A stretch of 54,535 nt of DNA, from positions 1-54,535 of the forward strand of contig NZ_JARGDO010000024.1 in the NCBI RefSeq assembly GCF_029211185.1, given 5' to 3'. Made by a program: the position numbers and the translations under genes. Positions 46,425 through 54,535 of the stretch are shown here, piece by piece. The notes under the pieces were generated by a model. It was not told the origin of the DNA. It made no database searches and saw only the letters and a list, made by a program, of their open reading frames with translations. Source of the DNA: Tessaracoccus caeni. GTDB taxonomy: Bacteria; Actinomycetota; Actinomycetes; Propionibacteriales; Propionibacteriaceae. Within the stretch, counting starts at the first letter, position 1. The number at the start of each line of letters is the position of its first letter.

Positions 46425-47908
46425 TACTTGACTCCTGCGGTGAGGCGGCTGCTGGTGTCGAACAGCTCCAGCTCGCCAGGGTGGAGCTGGTGCTGGATCA
46501 CGAACGAGCGGTTCTTGATCCGCCACAGCCCCTGACCCACGCCAAGGTTTGGCAGCAGGGTCTGTTCGGTGCCGGTCAGTCCGAGGGCGGTGGCGGTGGG
46601 GCCGAGCTGGTCGGATTCCTGGCGGTAGACGATCCGCGTCTCCGCATTCGCCAACAGACTGTTGGCCAGCGAGCGCATGGCGGAGCCTTCGTCGCCGACG
46701 TTGTCGAGGTCGGAGAGTTTGTGGAAGATCAGCATGTTCGCGATCCCGTAATGCCGGGCCAGACGCCAATGCGCATCCATCCGCTTCAACAACGCTGGAT
46801 GGGACATCAGTCGCCAGGCCTCGTCATAGATCACCCACCTCTGCCCACCGTTCGGGTCCAATAGCGCGGATTCCATCCACGCCGAGCTGCAGGTCATCAA
46901 CACGCTGATGAGGGTGGAGTTCTCGGTCACCCGGGACAGGTCCAGGCTGATCATCGGCAGATCCGGGTCGAAGGCCACGGTGGATGGGCCGTCGAACAGG
47001 CCGGCGAGGTCACCGGCGACCAGGCGTCGCAGCGCGTGGCCGACCAGGCGCCCGTCCTCGGCAAGGCGTCCGTCGGGGTCGTGGCTGGGGGTGAGGATGT
47101 GGTCGACGACCATGGGCAGGATCGGCACCTCGTTCTCTGCGACGGTGGCGGTGAGGGCGAGGTCGATCGCGGTGTGCTCCAACGGCGTGAGCCCCCGCGC
47201 CAGCACCGTTTCGGCCAGTGCACCGATGAGGTCACGGCGCCGGGAGGCGACGGTGCTCTCCCACTCCTGGTCGGTGAGCCCGCCGGGGCGGTGGCCCTCA
47301 TCCAGGGGATTCAGGCGGGTGTGGAGGCCGTGGCCGAGCACGATCGCCTTCCCACCCACCGCTTCGGCGACCGCGGTGTGTTCGCCCTTGGGGTCGCCGG
47401 GGACGTAGACGCGGCGCCCGAACGGCAACGACCGCGTATACAGCGACTTCGCCAACGATGACTTGCCCGATCCGACGATCCCCGCGAGCACCAGGTTCGG
47501 GGCGGTGATGATCCCGCGGGCGTAGAGGACCCACGGGTCGTAGACGAAACTGCCACCCGAATACAGGTCCTGACCGACGAACACCCCATCCGACCCCAGA
47601 CCGCCTTCTGCCATGAACGGATACGCCCCAGCCAGCGTGGCCGAGGTGTCCTGATGCCGCGGCAACCGCAACCGGCCCGGCGACCGCAACGCCGCCGGCC
47701 CCGCCTCACCGGCCGACGGCAGAAACGTCGTCGACTTGCGCTCCTCCCGTTCCGCCAGCGCTTTCGCCTTCGCCGCCTCACGCTCGACCCTGACCTGCTC
47801 AGCCTGCAACCGGGCGGCAGCCTGACGACGAGCCTTACGGGCCTTCCGCCGTTCCGCGGCCGGGGACACCAACACCGCAGCGTGCAGCCGTTCCTTCTCG
47901 CCACTCAC
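46424..47908 (-). CDS. VirB4/TraC-like conjugation ATPase
   Basis: A 494-residue ATPase that powers type IV secretion. After a basic, Ala/Arg-rich N-terminal helix region (about 15-60) come the substrate-like loop LAGAYPFMAEGGLGSDGVFV, Walker A LAGIVGSGKSSLAK (about 140-153) and Walker B WVIYDEAWRLMSHP (about 370-383). The length is short for VirB4, lacking the usual N-terminal domain, as in actinobacterial elements whose SCO6880-like protein may supply that part. GTG 47908, in a GTGA overlap with the gene upstream, is preferred over the TTG at 47962. Confidence 0.88.
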   Translation of the reverse strand: MSGEKERLHAAVLVSPAAERRKARKARRQAAARLQAEQVRVEREAAKAKALAEREERKSTTFLPSAGEAGPAALRSPGRLRLPRHQDTSATLAGAYPFMAEGGLGSDGVFVGQDLYSGGSFVYDPWVLYARGIITAPNLVLAGIVGSGKSSLAKSLYTRSLPFGRRVYVPGDPKGEHTAVAEAVGGKAIVLGHGLHTRLNPLDEGHRPGGLTDQEWESTVASRRRDLIGALAETVLARGLTPLEHTAIDLALTATVAENEVPILPMVVDHILTPSHDPDGRLAEDGRLVGHALRRLVAGDLAGLFDGPSTVAFDPDLPMISLDLSRVTENSTLISVLMTCSSAWMESALLDPNGGQRWVIYDEAWRLMSHPALLKRMDAHWRLARHYGIANMLIFHKLSDLDNVGDEGSAMRSLANSLLANAETRIVYRQESDQLGPTATALGLTGTEQTLLPNLGVGQGLWRIKNRSFVIQHQLHPGELELFDTSSRLTAGVK

Positions 47909-48693
47909 AGCGACCGCCCCACCGAAGACGACGCCCCATGGGCCGAAGTTGGTGCGAACCAATCCGTGCCCTCAGCTGCACGACGCGGAGACTCAGAGGT
48001 GACACCGCTGAAAGCGTCCCGTGCAGCGACGACCTCCTCCTCGTCGGGTGTGGGTGTGGTGTCGGGGTGTTCGCGGACCAGCCCGACATACCCCATCTGC
48101 GGGTTGTAGGTCAGCACATACCCGTCGGCCTCGAAGCTGCGATCCCACTGTCCGGCCGGGAGCTCGTGGTACACCTCACCGTTCATGAACGCCGCGCCAG
48201 TGGTTTCGTCGCCGAAGTCCCACTGCGCCAGATGCGCGATCCCCGCCTGCACCCCCTCCACATCAATCAGGTCCAGTACCTCATCGGCCTCACTGCCCTG
48301 GAGGAACACCACATTCACCCACCGCCGTGAAGGCTCGGGCTCGGGGTTGGTGTGGGTGTGCCAGGCGATCCGACCGGACGCTTCGTGCGCGCGCATCACC
48401 CGGTCAGCGACCTCATCCAGCCCGTCGGCGGCCTGATGCAACTCATCCGCCGCCGCCAACGCCACCGCCTCCGCCGGCGCGCGGTCATCGGTGAACGCGA
48501 TATCGCGGTGATCAGCATGCGCACGAGAGAGCTGGTCCAGGACCTGCCGCAACAGCCGCACCGACCCCGACACTTCGCCCAACACTCGGTACGTGTCAGC
48601 CGGATCCTCAAAGGCCCGGGTGGCATGCGCCAACCCGCGCAACCCCTCATAGGCCTCAGCAGCATCAGCAACCGGATCAACAAACGTCGCCAT
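47905..48693 (-). CDS. Hypothetical ICE protein (262 residues)
   Basis: Residues about 1-105 are helical (VADAAEAYEGLRGLAHATR, LLRQVLDQLSRAHADH) and may form a coiled coil. Residues 115-205 look globular (RRWVNVVFLQGSEADEVLDL, WDRSFEADGYVLTYNPQMGY), and the tail is disordered. I recognise no family. It is the first gene of this half of the transfer operon and is coupled to the ATPase by GTGA. Its start is 119 nt from a divergent cargo gene. Confidence 0.7.
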   Translation of the reverse strand: MATFVDPVADAAEAYEGLRGLAHATRAFEDPADTYRVLGEVSGSVRLLRQVLDQLSRAHADHRDIAFTDDRAPAEAVALAAADELHQAADGLDEVADRVMRAHEASGRIAWHTHTNPEPEPSRRWVNVVFLQGSEADEVLDLIDVEGVQAGIAHLAQWDFGDETTGAAFMNGEVYHELPAGQWDRSFEADGYVLTYNPQMGYVGLVREHPDTTPTPDEEEVVAARDAFSGVTSESPRRAAEGTDWFAPTSAHGASSSVGRSL

Positions 48694-48799
48694 CCCAACA
48701 GTCCTCTCTACGTAACGGCGGTACGCCTACGAGGGAGGTGTGCTTGCTGTGACTACCGAGGCAGGTTGAACGAGCAACTGATCCGTAGGACCAAGACCG

Positions 48800-48805
48800 T
48801 AATCT
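48800..48805 (+). promoter_or_regulatory. Leaderless-type -10 box (TAATCT)
   Basis: TAATCT lies exactly 7 nt before ATG 48813, indicating that this cargo gene has its own promoter. Confidence 0.5.
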
Positions 48806-48812
48806 GGCTGTC

Positions 48813-49556
48813 ATGACCGAACTGCTTGCAGCCCTGCTGGGTGCGATCGTTGGTGGGGCGCTGTCCGCTTGGGTGTCATCACGGCAGACCGCTCGTGTGC
48901 TGCGACATGAAACTGATTTGGCTTCTGAAGAACGCCGAGTAGCCAGCAAGATGCAGGAGGAGAGACGAATCTCAGAAGCTGCGGCTCATTTGATTGCTGC
49001 TTTAGCTGACTACTGGACCGTTACTTTGGACTCGCCAGACCAGATGCCCTGCTTCGTTCGAGTTCCAGCAACCGCTGACGTTCATCGAGATCGCCTCGGG
49101 CGCGTCGCGCAGCTAACCAATGCAGGAGCTAGGAATGCCCACGCACTCCCAGAAGAGGTCGGACAACGCTGGAAGGACCTGGTATGGCTGGTTCGCTTCG
49201 CACACTCCAACCAGCCTGACAGATCGGAAGAGGAACGCCGTCGCGACTATGCCGACTTGCGCACTTACTCGGAGTACGTCCGGCGCTCGCTCCACGCGCT
49301 CTCTGGAGACGGCTCCATGCCAGAGGCATTCGAGCCTCCTGACCCTCGTCGAGAGGGGACTCGCCCATGGGGTGTGAAGCCTCCGTCCACGGCCAGAGAA
49401 CCTGACCTGACGACTTGGAATCTATCGACGCAACTAGTTGGGAGAGTCACGTTCACCAGCGGGGAACAGCGTTGGTATGGGCCACGTGGATTTGAAGATC
49501 TCGGAGCGTCTGTGACCGCCTCTACTTTGGAGGACACGGACGCTTCAAACGCCTAA
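48813..49556 (+). CDS. Membrane-anchored coiled-coil protein, ICE cargo
   Basis: A 247-residue protein on the strand opposite to the transfer genes. An N-terminal membrane helix (LLAALLGAIVGGALSAWVSS, about 4-23) is followed by a coiled coil (about 30-70, TDLASEERRVASKMQEERR), then a helical region with Trp-rich motifs (ADYWTVT, WKDLVWLVRFAH), and a C-terminal part ending in RVTFTSGEQRWYGPRGF. By eye its coding sequence is less GC-rich than its neighbours, so it was probably acquired separately. No family is recognised. A defence or surface role is possible but not shown. Confidence 0.65.
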   Translation: MTELLAALLGAIVGGALSAWVSSRQTARVLRHETDLASEERRVASKMQEERRISEAAAHLIAALADYWTVTLDSPDQMPCFVRVPATADVHRDRLGRVAQLTNAGARNAHALPEEVGQRWKDLVWLVRFAHSNQPDRSEEERRRDYADLRTYSEYVRRSLHALSGDGSMPEAFEPPDPRREGTRPWGVKPPSTAREPDLTTWNLSTQLVGRVTFTSGEQRWYGPRGFEDLGASVTASTLEDTDASNA

Positions 49557-49561
49557 GCTTC

Positions 49562-51049
49562 CTAGACTTGGCGGCAGAGGGGTAGGGCTGCGGCGGTGAA
49601 TGCTTTGGCTTGTTGTCCGGCGAGGAGTCGGGTTTCGCAGTTGGCTTGAATGGCGGCTTGTTCGAGGGCGGCGACGTGGGCGTCGAGGTCTTCGATCGTG
49701 GTGGCGGTGATGGTGATCAGGCCGGTGTAGCGCAGGATGCCGTGGCCGGCGGTGAGGTCGGCTTCTTGCTGGAGAACATCGTGGTACTCAGCCGTCTGGG
49801 AGGCGTCCTCGATCTGTCCGATTTTGGCGCGTTGGGCTTGGTCGGAGATGTGCTCGACTTTCTTCTTGCGGATGTCGCGGGCGGCTTGGTCGGAGCGCAT
49901 GGGGGTGCAGATCAGGGAGAACGACCGTTGGATTCCGCTGGAGAGCAGGATGGGTGAGAGGAAGCCTGGGTAGACCATGGAGCGGGGCCATTCGCTGATC
50001 CACAGCACGGCGTGGTGGGCGGAGTCGGTGCGGATACGACTCCAGGTTTCGTTGACTGCGACCGGTCCGGCGGTGGCGAGGTCGTGGCCGATCTGGCCGT
50101 GGCGTTCCAGGGTGGCGGCGATGGCGGGGTCGTAGGCCGAGCGCAGGATGACAGCGATCTGGCCGGGGGTGAGCCACCCGGATGGGGTGAGGTCGGCTGA
50201 GCGGAGCGCGGCGGTGAGGGTGTTCATCTCTTGGCGCAGGACGGCGGCGGCGCCGCGGATACCGCCGCCGGCGGTGCGGATCTGCCGCGCCGCGTTTCTC
50301 ATGTCGAGGGATAGGGAGAGGGTGGTGGCGTGGCGTTCGCCGGCGGGGCCGGCGCGGTCGATGAGTTCGGCGTAGGTGGTGGCAGCCCAGCTCGTGTCCT
50401 CGGGCTGGCCGTGGGTGGTCCACCATTCGGCCAGTCCGGTGCCGGAGTCGGGCAGGGTGCGTTCCAGAATCTGCAGGGTCGCGATCCTGCCGGAGCGGCA
50501 GACGGTGGCCAGGACGCGGCCCCAGGCGGTGACGCGTCGTTCTTGTTCGGCGGGGTCGAGGAGCACGAACGCGGGGTGGGTGATCTCGCACACTACCGTG
50601 AGCGTGTTCTGGTGGGGGTCGTGGATCATGCCCGCCCCCGTGGTCGGATCCTCGTACTCGCGCAGCCGGGCTTGGTCGCCGGGCAGGGCGAGGGTTCCGG
50701 CGGGGCGTGGGGTGACGATGCGACGCCGGTAGAGGAGTTGGCCGATGGTGGTGCGGTAGACCCACCAGCCGGCCACGGGCACCCACTCGATGACCGGGCG
50801 TCCAGCGACAGGGACCCAGGTGAGGAGGACGGCGGTGGCCCAGATGGGGGCGGTGTAGGCCAGCCACATCCCGCCCCCGGCATACAGGGCGGTGATGATG
50901 GTGGCGATCGCGATCCCGACAGTGACCAGCTGAGCCGCGGACAGGCCAAGCAGGATGCCGCGCCGGGTGAGCCGGGAGAACTTCACCGGCACCAACTCCG
51001 AACCGGTCGCCTCCAGGTCGTGGCTGTTGTTCTTGTTGCGGCGGCTCAT
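49562..51049 (-). CDS. SCO6880-like type IV secretion component
   Basis: A 495-residue protein with two membrane helices near the N-terminus (about 32-55 and 60-80; ITALYAGGGMWLAYTAPIW), the PrgI-like part, followed by a large cytoplasmic domain (DPHQNTLTVVCEI, ATTYAELIDRAGPAGERH, LSPILLSSGIQRSFSLICTP). It resembles the SCO6880-family proteins of actinobacterial conjugative elements, thought to correspond to the VirB3 and front part of VirB4. ATG 51049 has aaggag 7 nt upstream and overlaps the stop of the gene before (ATGA). Confidence 0.85.
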   Translation of the reverse strand: MSRRNKNNSHDLEATGSELVPVKFSRLTRRGILLGLSAAQLVTVGIAIATIITALYAGGGMWLAYTAPIWATAVLLTWVPVAGRPVIEWVPVAGWWVYRTTIGQLLYRRRIVTPRPAGTLALPGDQARLREYEDPTTGAGMIHDPHQNTLTVVCEITHPAFVLLDPAEQERRVTAWGRVLATVCRSGRIATLQILERTLPDSGTGLAEWWTTHGQPEDTSWAATTYAELIDRAGPAGERHATTLSLSLDMRNAARQIRTAGGGIRGAAAVLRQEMNTLTAALRSADLTPSGWLTPGQIAVILRSAYDPAIAATLERHGQIGHDLATAGPVAVNETWSRIRTDSAHHAVLWISEWPRSMVYPGFLSPILLSSGIQRSFSLICTPMRSDQAARDIRKKKVEHISDQAQRAKIGQIEDASQTAEYHDVLQQEADLTAGHGILRYTGLITITATTIEDLDAHVAALEQAAIQANCETRLLAGQQAKAFTAAALPLCRQV

Positions 51050-52566
51050 GACTGCGGCTCCTTCCCAGCACTCGACGGCGGTGGCGGATTGTCGGCGGGC
51101 GGCGGGTTCGGCACCGGCGCGGACGGTGCCACCTGCTCACCCGCACCCGGTGAAGACGACCCCGGTGGCTGTGAGCTTGGGGTGCTGGGCGGGGTGGGCT
51201 CCCCGCTGGCAGGTGGTGTGCCCTGCTGTGGCGGCGTCTCACCGGGTACAGGCGCCGGCGGAGTATTCCCGCCATTGCCTCCGCCTTCGTTGTTGGCGGG
51301 GGTGTGGTCGGCGGCGTCGGCAGCGGTCTCGGCCTGCTGACCCACCTCGGCGCCGGCTTTCGGGCCCGCGGTGGCAGCGTCCTTGGCCACCTGCACCCCG
51401 ACCACCGCAGCCGCAGCAGGACCCGCAGCGGCAGCAGACCCACCCGATGCCGCACCCGACCCGGAAGCCCCGGATCCAGCTGCTCCGCCAGTTCCAGCAC
51501 CAGCTTCGGCACTGCCCTGGGAGGCCGAGGGGTTCGGGGTACTCGGTTTCGCCGGCTGCTTCCCACCACCACCGTTGCTGTCACCGCTGCTGCTGTTGTT
51601 GCCGTCGAGGACCTGCTGGGGGTTACCTGGCTGACGGTCGGGGAGGGGGATGGGGCGGTTGAGGGAGTTCTTGGCGTCTTGTTCGGCGCCGATCGCGTGG
51701 TACATGTCGAAGCCGACGAAGCTGATGAACCGGTAGGTCAGGTACGGGGCGAACGCGGCCATCGCCATCAGCACCACCCCGGCCAGCGGGTCACTGATCG
51801 AGGACAAGTCCCCATTGATCGGGGCGGCGACCTGGGTGATCGCGACCAGGAACATCACGACCAGCACGAGCTTGGAACAGATCAGCGCGACCACGAACAT
51901 CGCCCACTTGCTGATCCACCCCCTCGTGGCGTCCCACGACGAGCCCGACAGGGCCAGGGGTGCGAACACGATCGCGACCAGCAGCAGCGCCTTGCGCACC
52001 AGCAGTGAGAGCCACACGATCGCCGCGGAGGTGATCGCGAGCCCGGCGAGGAAGATCGTGATGATCGCCCCCACCCCGGGGGCGGCGATGTTGATCGCGG
52101 TCAGTCCGCCGGCAAGGATCGTGATCTTCTCGCCCATCGATTCGGTGGTCTCCCCGGCGGCTTGGACGATCCCGACACACAGCTGGTCGACCACCTCCAA
52201 CAGCAGCCCGGTCAGGGTGATCACCACAAACGACCCCAACACGCTCTTGGCGAGGCCGAGGGCGGCTCGGGTCAGGGCGGTGGGGTCACGCCTGATGAGG
52301 CCGGTGATGAGTTGGAGGCAGAAGAACAGCAGCATCACGAACACCGCGATGCCGAACAGCAGGTTGTACACCGACAGGTATCCGTCACTGGTGATGTCGA
52401 CCAGGGTGGTGGCGTCGAAGACGTTCCACACGGCCTCGAACAACCAGCCCGCGGCCGAGCCCATGGCTTGGGCGAGCCAGTCGAACGGGGCCGACACCAG
52501 CGAGGCGGCGGCCTCACCAGCGGTTTCGCAGACACCTGAGATGACGGGCAGATCACAGATCCCCAC
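51046..52566 (-). CDS. TrbL/VirB6-like conjugal transfer membrane protein
   Basis: About 506 residues. The first 300 contain six or so membrane helices (for example NLLFGIAVFVMLLFFCLQLI, GAIITIFLAGLAITSAAIVW, LLLVAIVFAPLAL), the VirB6/TrbL layout that forms the inner-membrane pore. The C-terminal 200 residues are a Pro/Gly/Ser/Ala low-complexity tail, long even for this family. The start is uncertain: GTG 52566 has gaggag at 52575-52580, 8 nt before it; GTG 52575 lies within that ribosome site and is unlikely. Confidence 0.85.
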   Translation of the reverse strand: MGICDLPVISGVCETAGEAAASLVSAPFDWLAQAMGSAAGWLFEAVWNVFDATTLVDITSDGYLSVYNLLFGIAVFVMLLFFCLQLITGLIRRDPTALTRAALGLAKSVLGSFVVITLTGLLLEVVDQLCVGIVQAAGETTESMGEKITILAGGLTAINIAAPGVGAIITIFLAGLAITSAAIVWLSLLVRKALLLVAIVFAPLALSGSSWDATRGWISKWAMFVVALICSKLVLVVMFLVAITQVAAPINGDLSSISDPLAGVVLMAMAAFAPYLTYRFISFVGFDMYHAIGAEQDAKNSLNRPIPLPDRQPGNPQQVLDGNNSSSGDSNGGGGKQPAKPSTPNPSASQGSAEAGAGTGGAAGSGASGSGAASGGSAAAAGPAAAAVVGVQVAKDAATAGPKAGAEVGQQAETAADAADHTPANNEGGGNGGNTPPAPVPGETPPQQGTPPASGEPTPPSTPSSQPPGSSSPGAGEQVAPSAPVPNPPPADNPPPPSSAGKEPQS

Positions 52567-52611
52567 CGCAATCACTCCTCACACACGCGGGTTGGAACGG
52601 TTGGGTAGGGG

Positions 52612-52935
52612 TTAGACGGACTGGCCGACGTTCCAGAAGAAGTTGATCAGCGTGACCGCGGCACCGCAGATGATCGCCGCCCCGCACGAGACCAGGACAC
52701 CGACCTTGCCGCGGCCGGCCAGGTGCGGGTTGGACGAGTTCGCGCCGAAGCCCCACACGATCGCTGAGATGATCAGCGCCAGCACCGACAGGATCAGACC
52801 GATCGTCATCACCGCACCCACGATGTTGCGCAGCTGCGCGATCCCCGGCAGCCCATCATCGTTCGGCGTGATGTCCACCTCCATCGGCAGCATCATCGGC
52901 AGCGTGGGCAGGACAGAAGTCATCAGATCAAGCAC
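52612..52935 (-). CDS. Small membrane protein, DUF6112/VirB2-like
   Basis: A 107-residue protein with two membrane helices (about 35-62, VGAVMTIGLILSVLALIISA; and 80-100, LVSCGAAIICGAAVTLINFF) separated by a polar loop, NSSNPHLAGRGKVG. This is the form of VirB2-type pilin subunits and of DUF6112 proteins in actinobacterial conjugative elements. The GTG start has gaggag 6 nt upstream. A second homolog lies at 54129-54395. Confidence 0.8.
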   Translation of the reverse strand: MLDLMTSVLPTLPMMLPMEVDITPNDDGLPGIAQLRNIVGAVMTIGLILSVLALIISAIVWGFGANSSNPHLAGRGKVGVLVSCGAAIICGAAVTLINFFWNVGQSV

Positions 52936-53084
52936 AGCAAGCTCCTCACAGACAGAAGGACGAAAGGGACCCGCCCCCGGGACGTGACCGGGAGGGCAGG
53001 CAACCAGGGGAGGTCTGCCTGTCAGGTGTGCAGCCTGCTCCTGTTGTGATCGCCGGCCCTCGGTGCTGCTGCGATACTTCGAGG

Positions 53085-54110
53085 GTGAAGTTCAAGCGCA
53101 GGAATCTGGTCGCGTTGGCTGACTTGGTGGTCGGTAACGTGGGACGTGACGATGCCGAGACCGAGGATGAGGCCAAGTACTTTCCCTACCGGTCGAGTTC
53201 CCGGATTACGGAGTTCTTTCAGGACCTTGATACCGAGTATCGACACGACGGCTCGACGCGCAGAGAGTGGGTTGCGGACGTTCTCGACGAGATTTTGGCT
53301 CAACCGCACGAAGGTCCGAGCCATCCTCCGGAGCTGTTCTGCCGCTTGATCGATCAGCTCATGAGTCCCGCTGATCGCCTCAACGAAGGACCTGACCGGC
53401 CCCGCGCTCTGGCTCTCCTCAACGCTGTTCTGGAGCGCGAGGGGTTTCACGCGTTCTACGCGGAGGACAACCACTGCTACCTCCGGCACATGGGTACCCA
53501 GTCAGTGACCGTGCTGGCCGCCAACCCGCATCGGCCGTTCAGCAAGGCAGAGCAGGAGCGTCGCAAACTCCTTGCTGCCTATCTGGACTCGTGTAGCGAG
53601 GACGACCTCATCGAGAAGATCCTGCTCCCGATGTTCAGACAACTCGGCTACCACCGCATCACTGCGGCAGGGCACAAGGACAAATCGTTGGAGTATGGCA
53701 AGGACGTGTGGATGCGTTACACGCTGCCTACGCAACACGTCTTGTACTTCGGCCTTCAGGCCAAGAAGGGCAAGCTTGATGCCTCGGGCGTCACCAAGGC
53801 TGGCAATGCGAATATGGCCGAGATCCATAACCAGGCCCTCATGATGCTCGCCCACGAGATCTTCGATCCCGAAGTCAACCGTCGAGTGCTGGTCGATCAC
53901 GCGTTCATCGTGGCTGGCGGCGAAATCACCAAGTCAGCTCGAAACTGGCTGGGCAACGCCCTTGACGCATCCAAACGTAGCCAGATCATGTTCTTGGACC
54001 GTGACGACATCTTGAACCTGTACGTCGTCAGCACCCTCCCGTTGCCGGATGAAGCACAGCCGTCCTCGCCACCCAACCCTTGGCTGAAGACCGAAGAACC
54101 ACCGTTCTGA
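53085..54110 (+). CDS. AbiJ-like N-terminal domain with Mrr-like PD-(D/E)XK nuclease (candidate defence gene)
   Basis: A 341-residue protein. Residues about 1-75 (RNLVALADLVVGN, FPYRSSSRITEFFQDL, RHDGSTRREWVADVLDEIL) resemble, from memory, AbiJ N-terminal domains of abortive-infection proteins. From about 170 on it looks like a Mrr-type nuclease: Glu in EDDLIEKILLPMFRQLGY, Asp207 in EYGKDVW and Gln225-x-Lys227 in FGLQAKKGKL form the E-D-QxK site; then IHNQALMMLAHEIFDPEVNRR and ITKSARNWLGNALDASKR, QIMFLDRDDIL. It is on the strand opposite to the transfer operon, between two pilin-like genes, with lower GC by eye. GTG 53085 is the likely start (GATACT 6 nt before); upstream residues from 53028 are not conserved-looking. 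Confidence 0.78.
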   Translation: MKFKRRNLVALADLVVGNVGRDDAETEDEAKYFPYRSSSRITEFFQDLDTEYRHDGSTRREWVADVLDEILAQPHEGPSHPPELFCRLIDQLMSPADRLNEGPDRPRALALLNAVLEREGFHAFYAEDNHCYLRHMGTQSVTVLAANPHRPFSKAEQERRKLLAAYLDSCSEDDLIEKILLPMFRQLGYHRITAAGHKDKSLEYGKDVWMRYTLPTQHVLYFGLQAKKGKLDASGVTKAGNANMAEIHNQALMMLAHEIFDPEVNRRVLVDHAFIVAGGEITKSARNWLGNALDASKRSQIMFLDRDDILNLYVVSTLPLPDEAQPSSPPNPWLKTEEPPF

Positions 54111-54128
54111 CAGCTGTCTTCGAGCTGC

Positions 54129-54395
54129 TCACAGCTGGTCGCCGAGGTTGATGAGCCAGTTGAGCCAGGTGATGCCGGCGCCGGCGAGGGTGGCTGTGCC
54201 GAGGGCGACGAGGAGTCCGGTGCGGGCTTTGGTGGCGGTGGTGTGGTTGCCGTTCGCTGTGGCGATGGCCCAGGCAATGCCGCTGATGAGCATGGTGAGG
54301 ACGGCGGTGACGAGGACGAACGTCAAGAGGGCGCCGATCACCGTGTGGAGGGTGGTGTTGTCACCGAGGGCGCCGAAGTCGGGGTAGATGTTCAC
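54129..54395 (-). CDS. Small membrane protein, DUF6112/VirB2-like, second copy
   Basis: An 88-residue protein with two membrane helices (about 17-45, IGALLTFVLVTAVLTMLISG; and 60-83) around the polar loop ANGNHTTATKARTG. It has the same layout as 52612-52935 (A-T/S-N, then K-x-G-x-L-V) but is clearly diverged. Probably pilin- or channel-related. The GTG start has no clear ribosome site. Confidence 0.75.
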   Translation of the reverse strand: MNIYPDFGALGDNTTLHTVIGALLTFVLVTAVLTMLISGIAWAIATANGNHTTATKARTGLLVALGTATLAGAGITWLNWLINLGDQL

Positions 54396-54500
54396 GAGTG
54401 TTCAGCTGCCAACCGGGGATCGCAAGTATTCGAAGCGTTCGAAATCCATGCTGGGGAGGTGCGCAGGGCGGGACCGCCGTCGTCGGGCTAGCGTTGAAGT

Positions 54501-54535
54501 GTGGAGGCATGGACTGACGAGCAGGGTGTGGTGGC
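54501..54535 (+). CDS. Possible start of another gene, cut by the window edge
   Basis: GTG 54501 begins VEAWTDEQGVV and stays open to the edge. TAGCGT at 54489-54494 lies 6 nt before it, fitting the leaderless pattern. The gap 54396-54488 holds nothing else that I can identify. Only 11 codons are visible. Confidence 0.35.
   Translation, partial: MEAWTDEQGVV

Larger units (their letters stand above)
40898..54535. mobile_element. Integrative and conjugative element, left part
   Basis: From the end of tRNA-Ala to the right edge, genes change from haem synthesis to a recombinase, SSB and type IV secretion genes. The left boundary at the tRNA 3' end is inferred. No copy of the tRNA end is seen again before 54535, so the right end and the relaxase and replication genes lie outside. 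Core genes read leftwards, with 4-nt overlaps at several junctions; two cargo genes (48813-49556, 53085-54110) read rightwards. Confidence 0.8.

Noticed and set aside
47909..47962. TTG 47962 as start of the VirB4-like ATPase
   Set aside because: It would overlap the upstream gene by 58 nt; GTG 47908 gives the 4-nt GTGA overlap usual in this operon.
54243..54491. 82-codon plus-strand frame near the right edge
   Set aside because: It mostly mirrors the DUF6112-like gene and is Gly/Asp/Glu/Arg-rich without support.

Overview
The window looks like chromosome from a high-GC actinobacterium, most likely in or near the Propionibacteriaceae. The evidence is GC-rich third positions throughout, the actinobacterial coproporphyrin-dependent haem route (HemY, HemH, HemQ), DUF3097, an Rv0428c-like acetyltransferase, many TANNNT boxes exactly 7 nt upstream of start codons (probable leaderless promoters), and an actinobacterial-type conjugative element with an SCO6880-like protein. 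The genus is an inference from gene content only.

Layout. 1-9.6 kb is accessory metabolism. An insertion-sequence end has removed the front of an ABC substrate-binding protein gene. It is followed by the permease, a permease-ATPase fusion, a second ATPase and a GH31 glycosidase (probably oligosaccharide uptake and cleavage), then a GntR/YtrA-type regulator with its own ABC exporter. 9.7-18.9 kb is mostly housekeeping: DUF3097, an inositol-phosphatase-family enzyme, a metallo-beta-lactamase-fold hydrolase, dapB, two acetyltransferases, RNase J, and the serine operon serC-serA. 18.9-25.4 kb carries rplU-rpmA, then obg-proB, a PQ-loop protein, proA, a 43-residue membrane peptide, nadD and rsfS. 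25.4-29.6 kb holds an ABC1/UbiB-type kinase gene with an in-frame palindromic insertion, a P-loop kinase-Nudix fusion, and an AbrB/PIN toxin-antitoxin pair.

29.7-40.7 kb encodes every step from glutamyl-tRNA to haem b: hemA-hemH-hemQ on the minus strand, diverging from hemE-hemY-hemCD-hemB-hemL on the plus strand. After hemL comes a second, divergent HemC-HemD fusion. It has lost the cysteine that anchors the dipyrromethane cofactor and a conserved substrate-binding arginine. This is the most intriguing chromosomal gene here.

From a tRNA-Ala(GGC) gene at 40825-40897 to the right edge lies the left part of an integrative and conjugative element. Its genes are a large serine recombinase, SSB, a VirD4/TraG-like coupling protein, a VirB4-like ATPase, an SCO6880-like protein, a TrbL/VirB6-like membrane protein and two VirB2/DUF6112-like small membrane proteins, nearly all on the minus strand and often with 4-nt overlaps. 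Two cargo genes sit on the plus strand inside this transfer operon. One looks like an AbiJ-type N-terminal domain joined to a Mrr-like PD-(D/E)XK nuclease and is a good candidate anti-phage gene. The relaxase and the far end of the element are not in the window.

Long, nearly perfect palindromes (17-33 bp stems) occur in many intergenic gaps. At least one sequence unit is shared between two of them, so they appear to be a dispersed repeat family as well as possible terminators.
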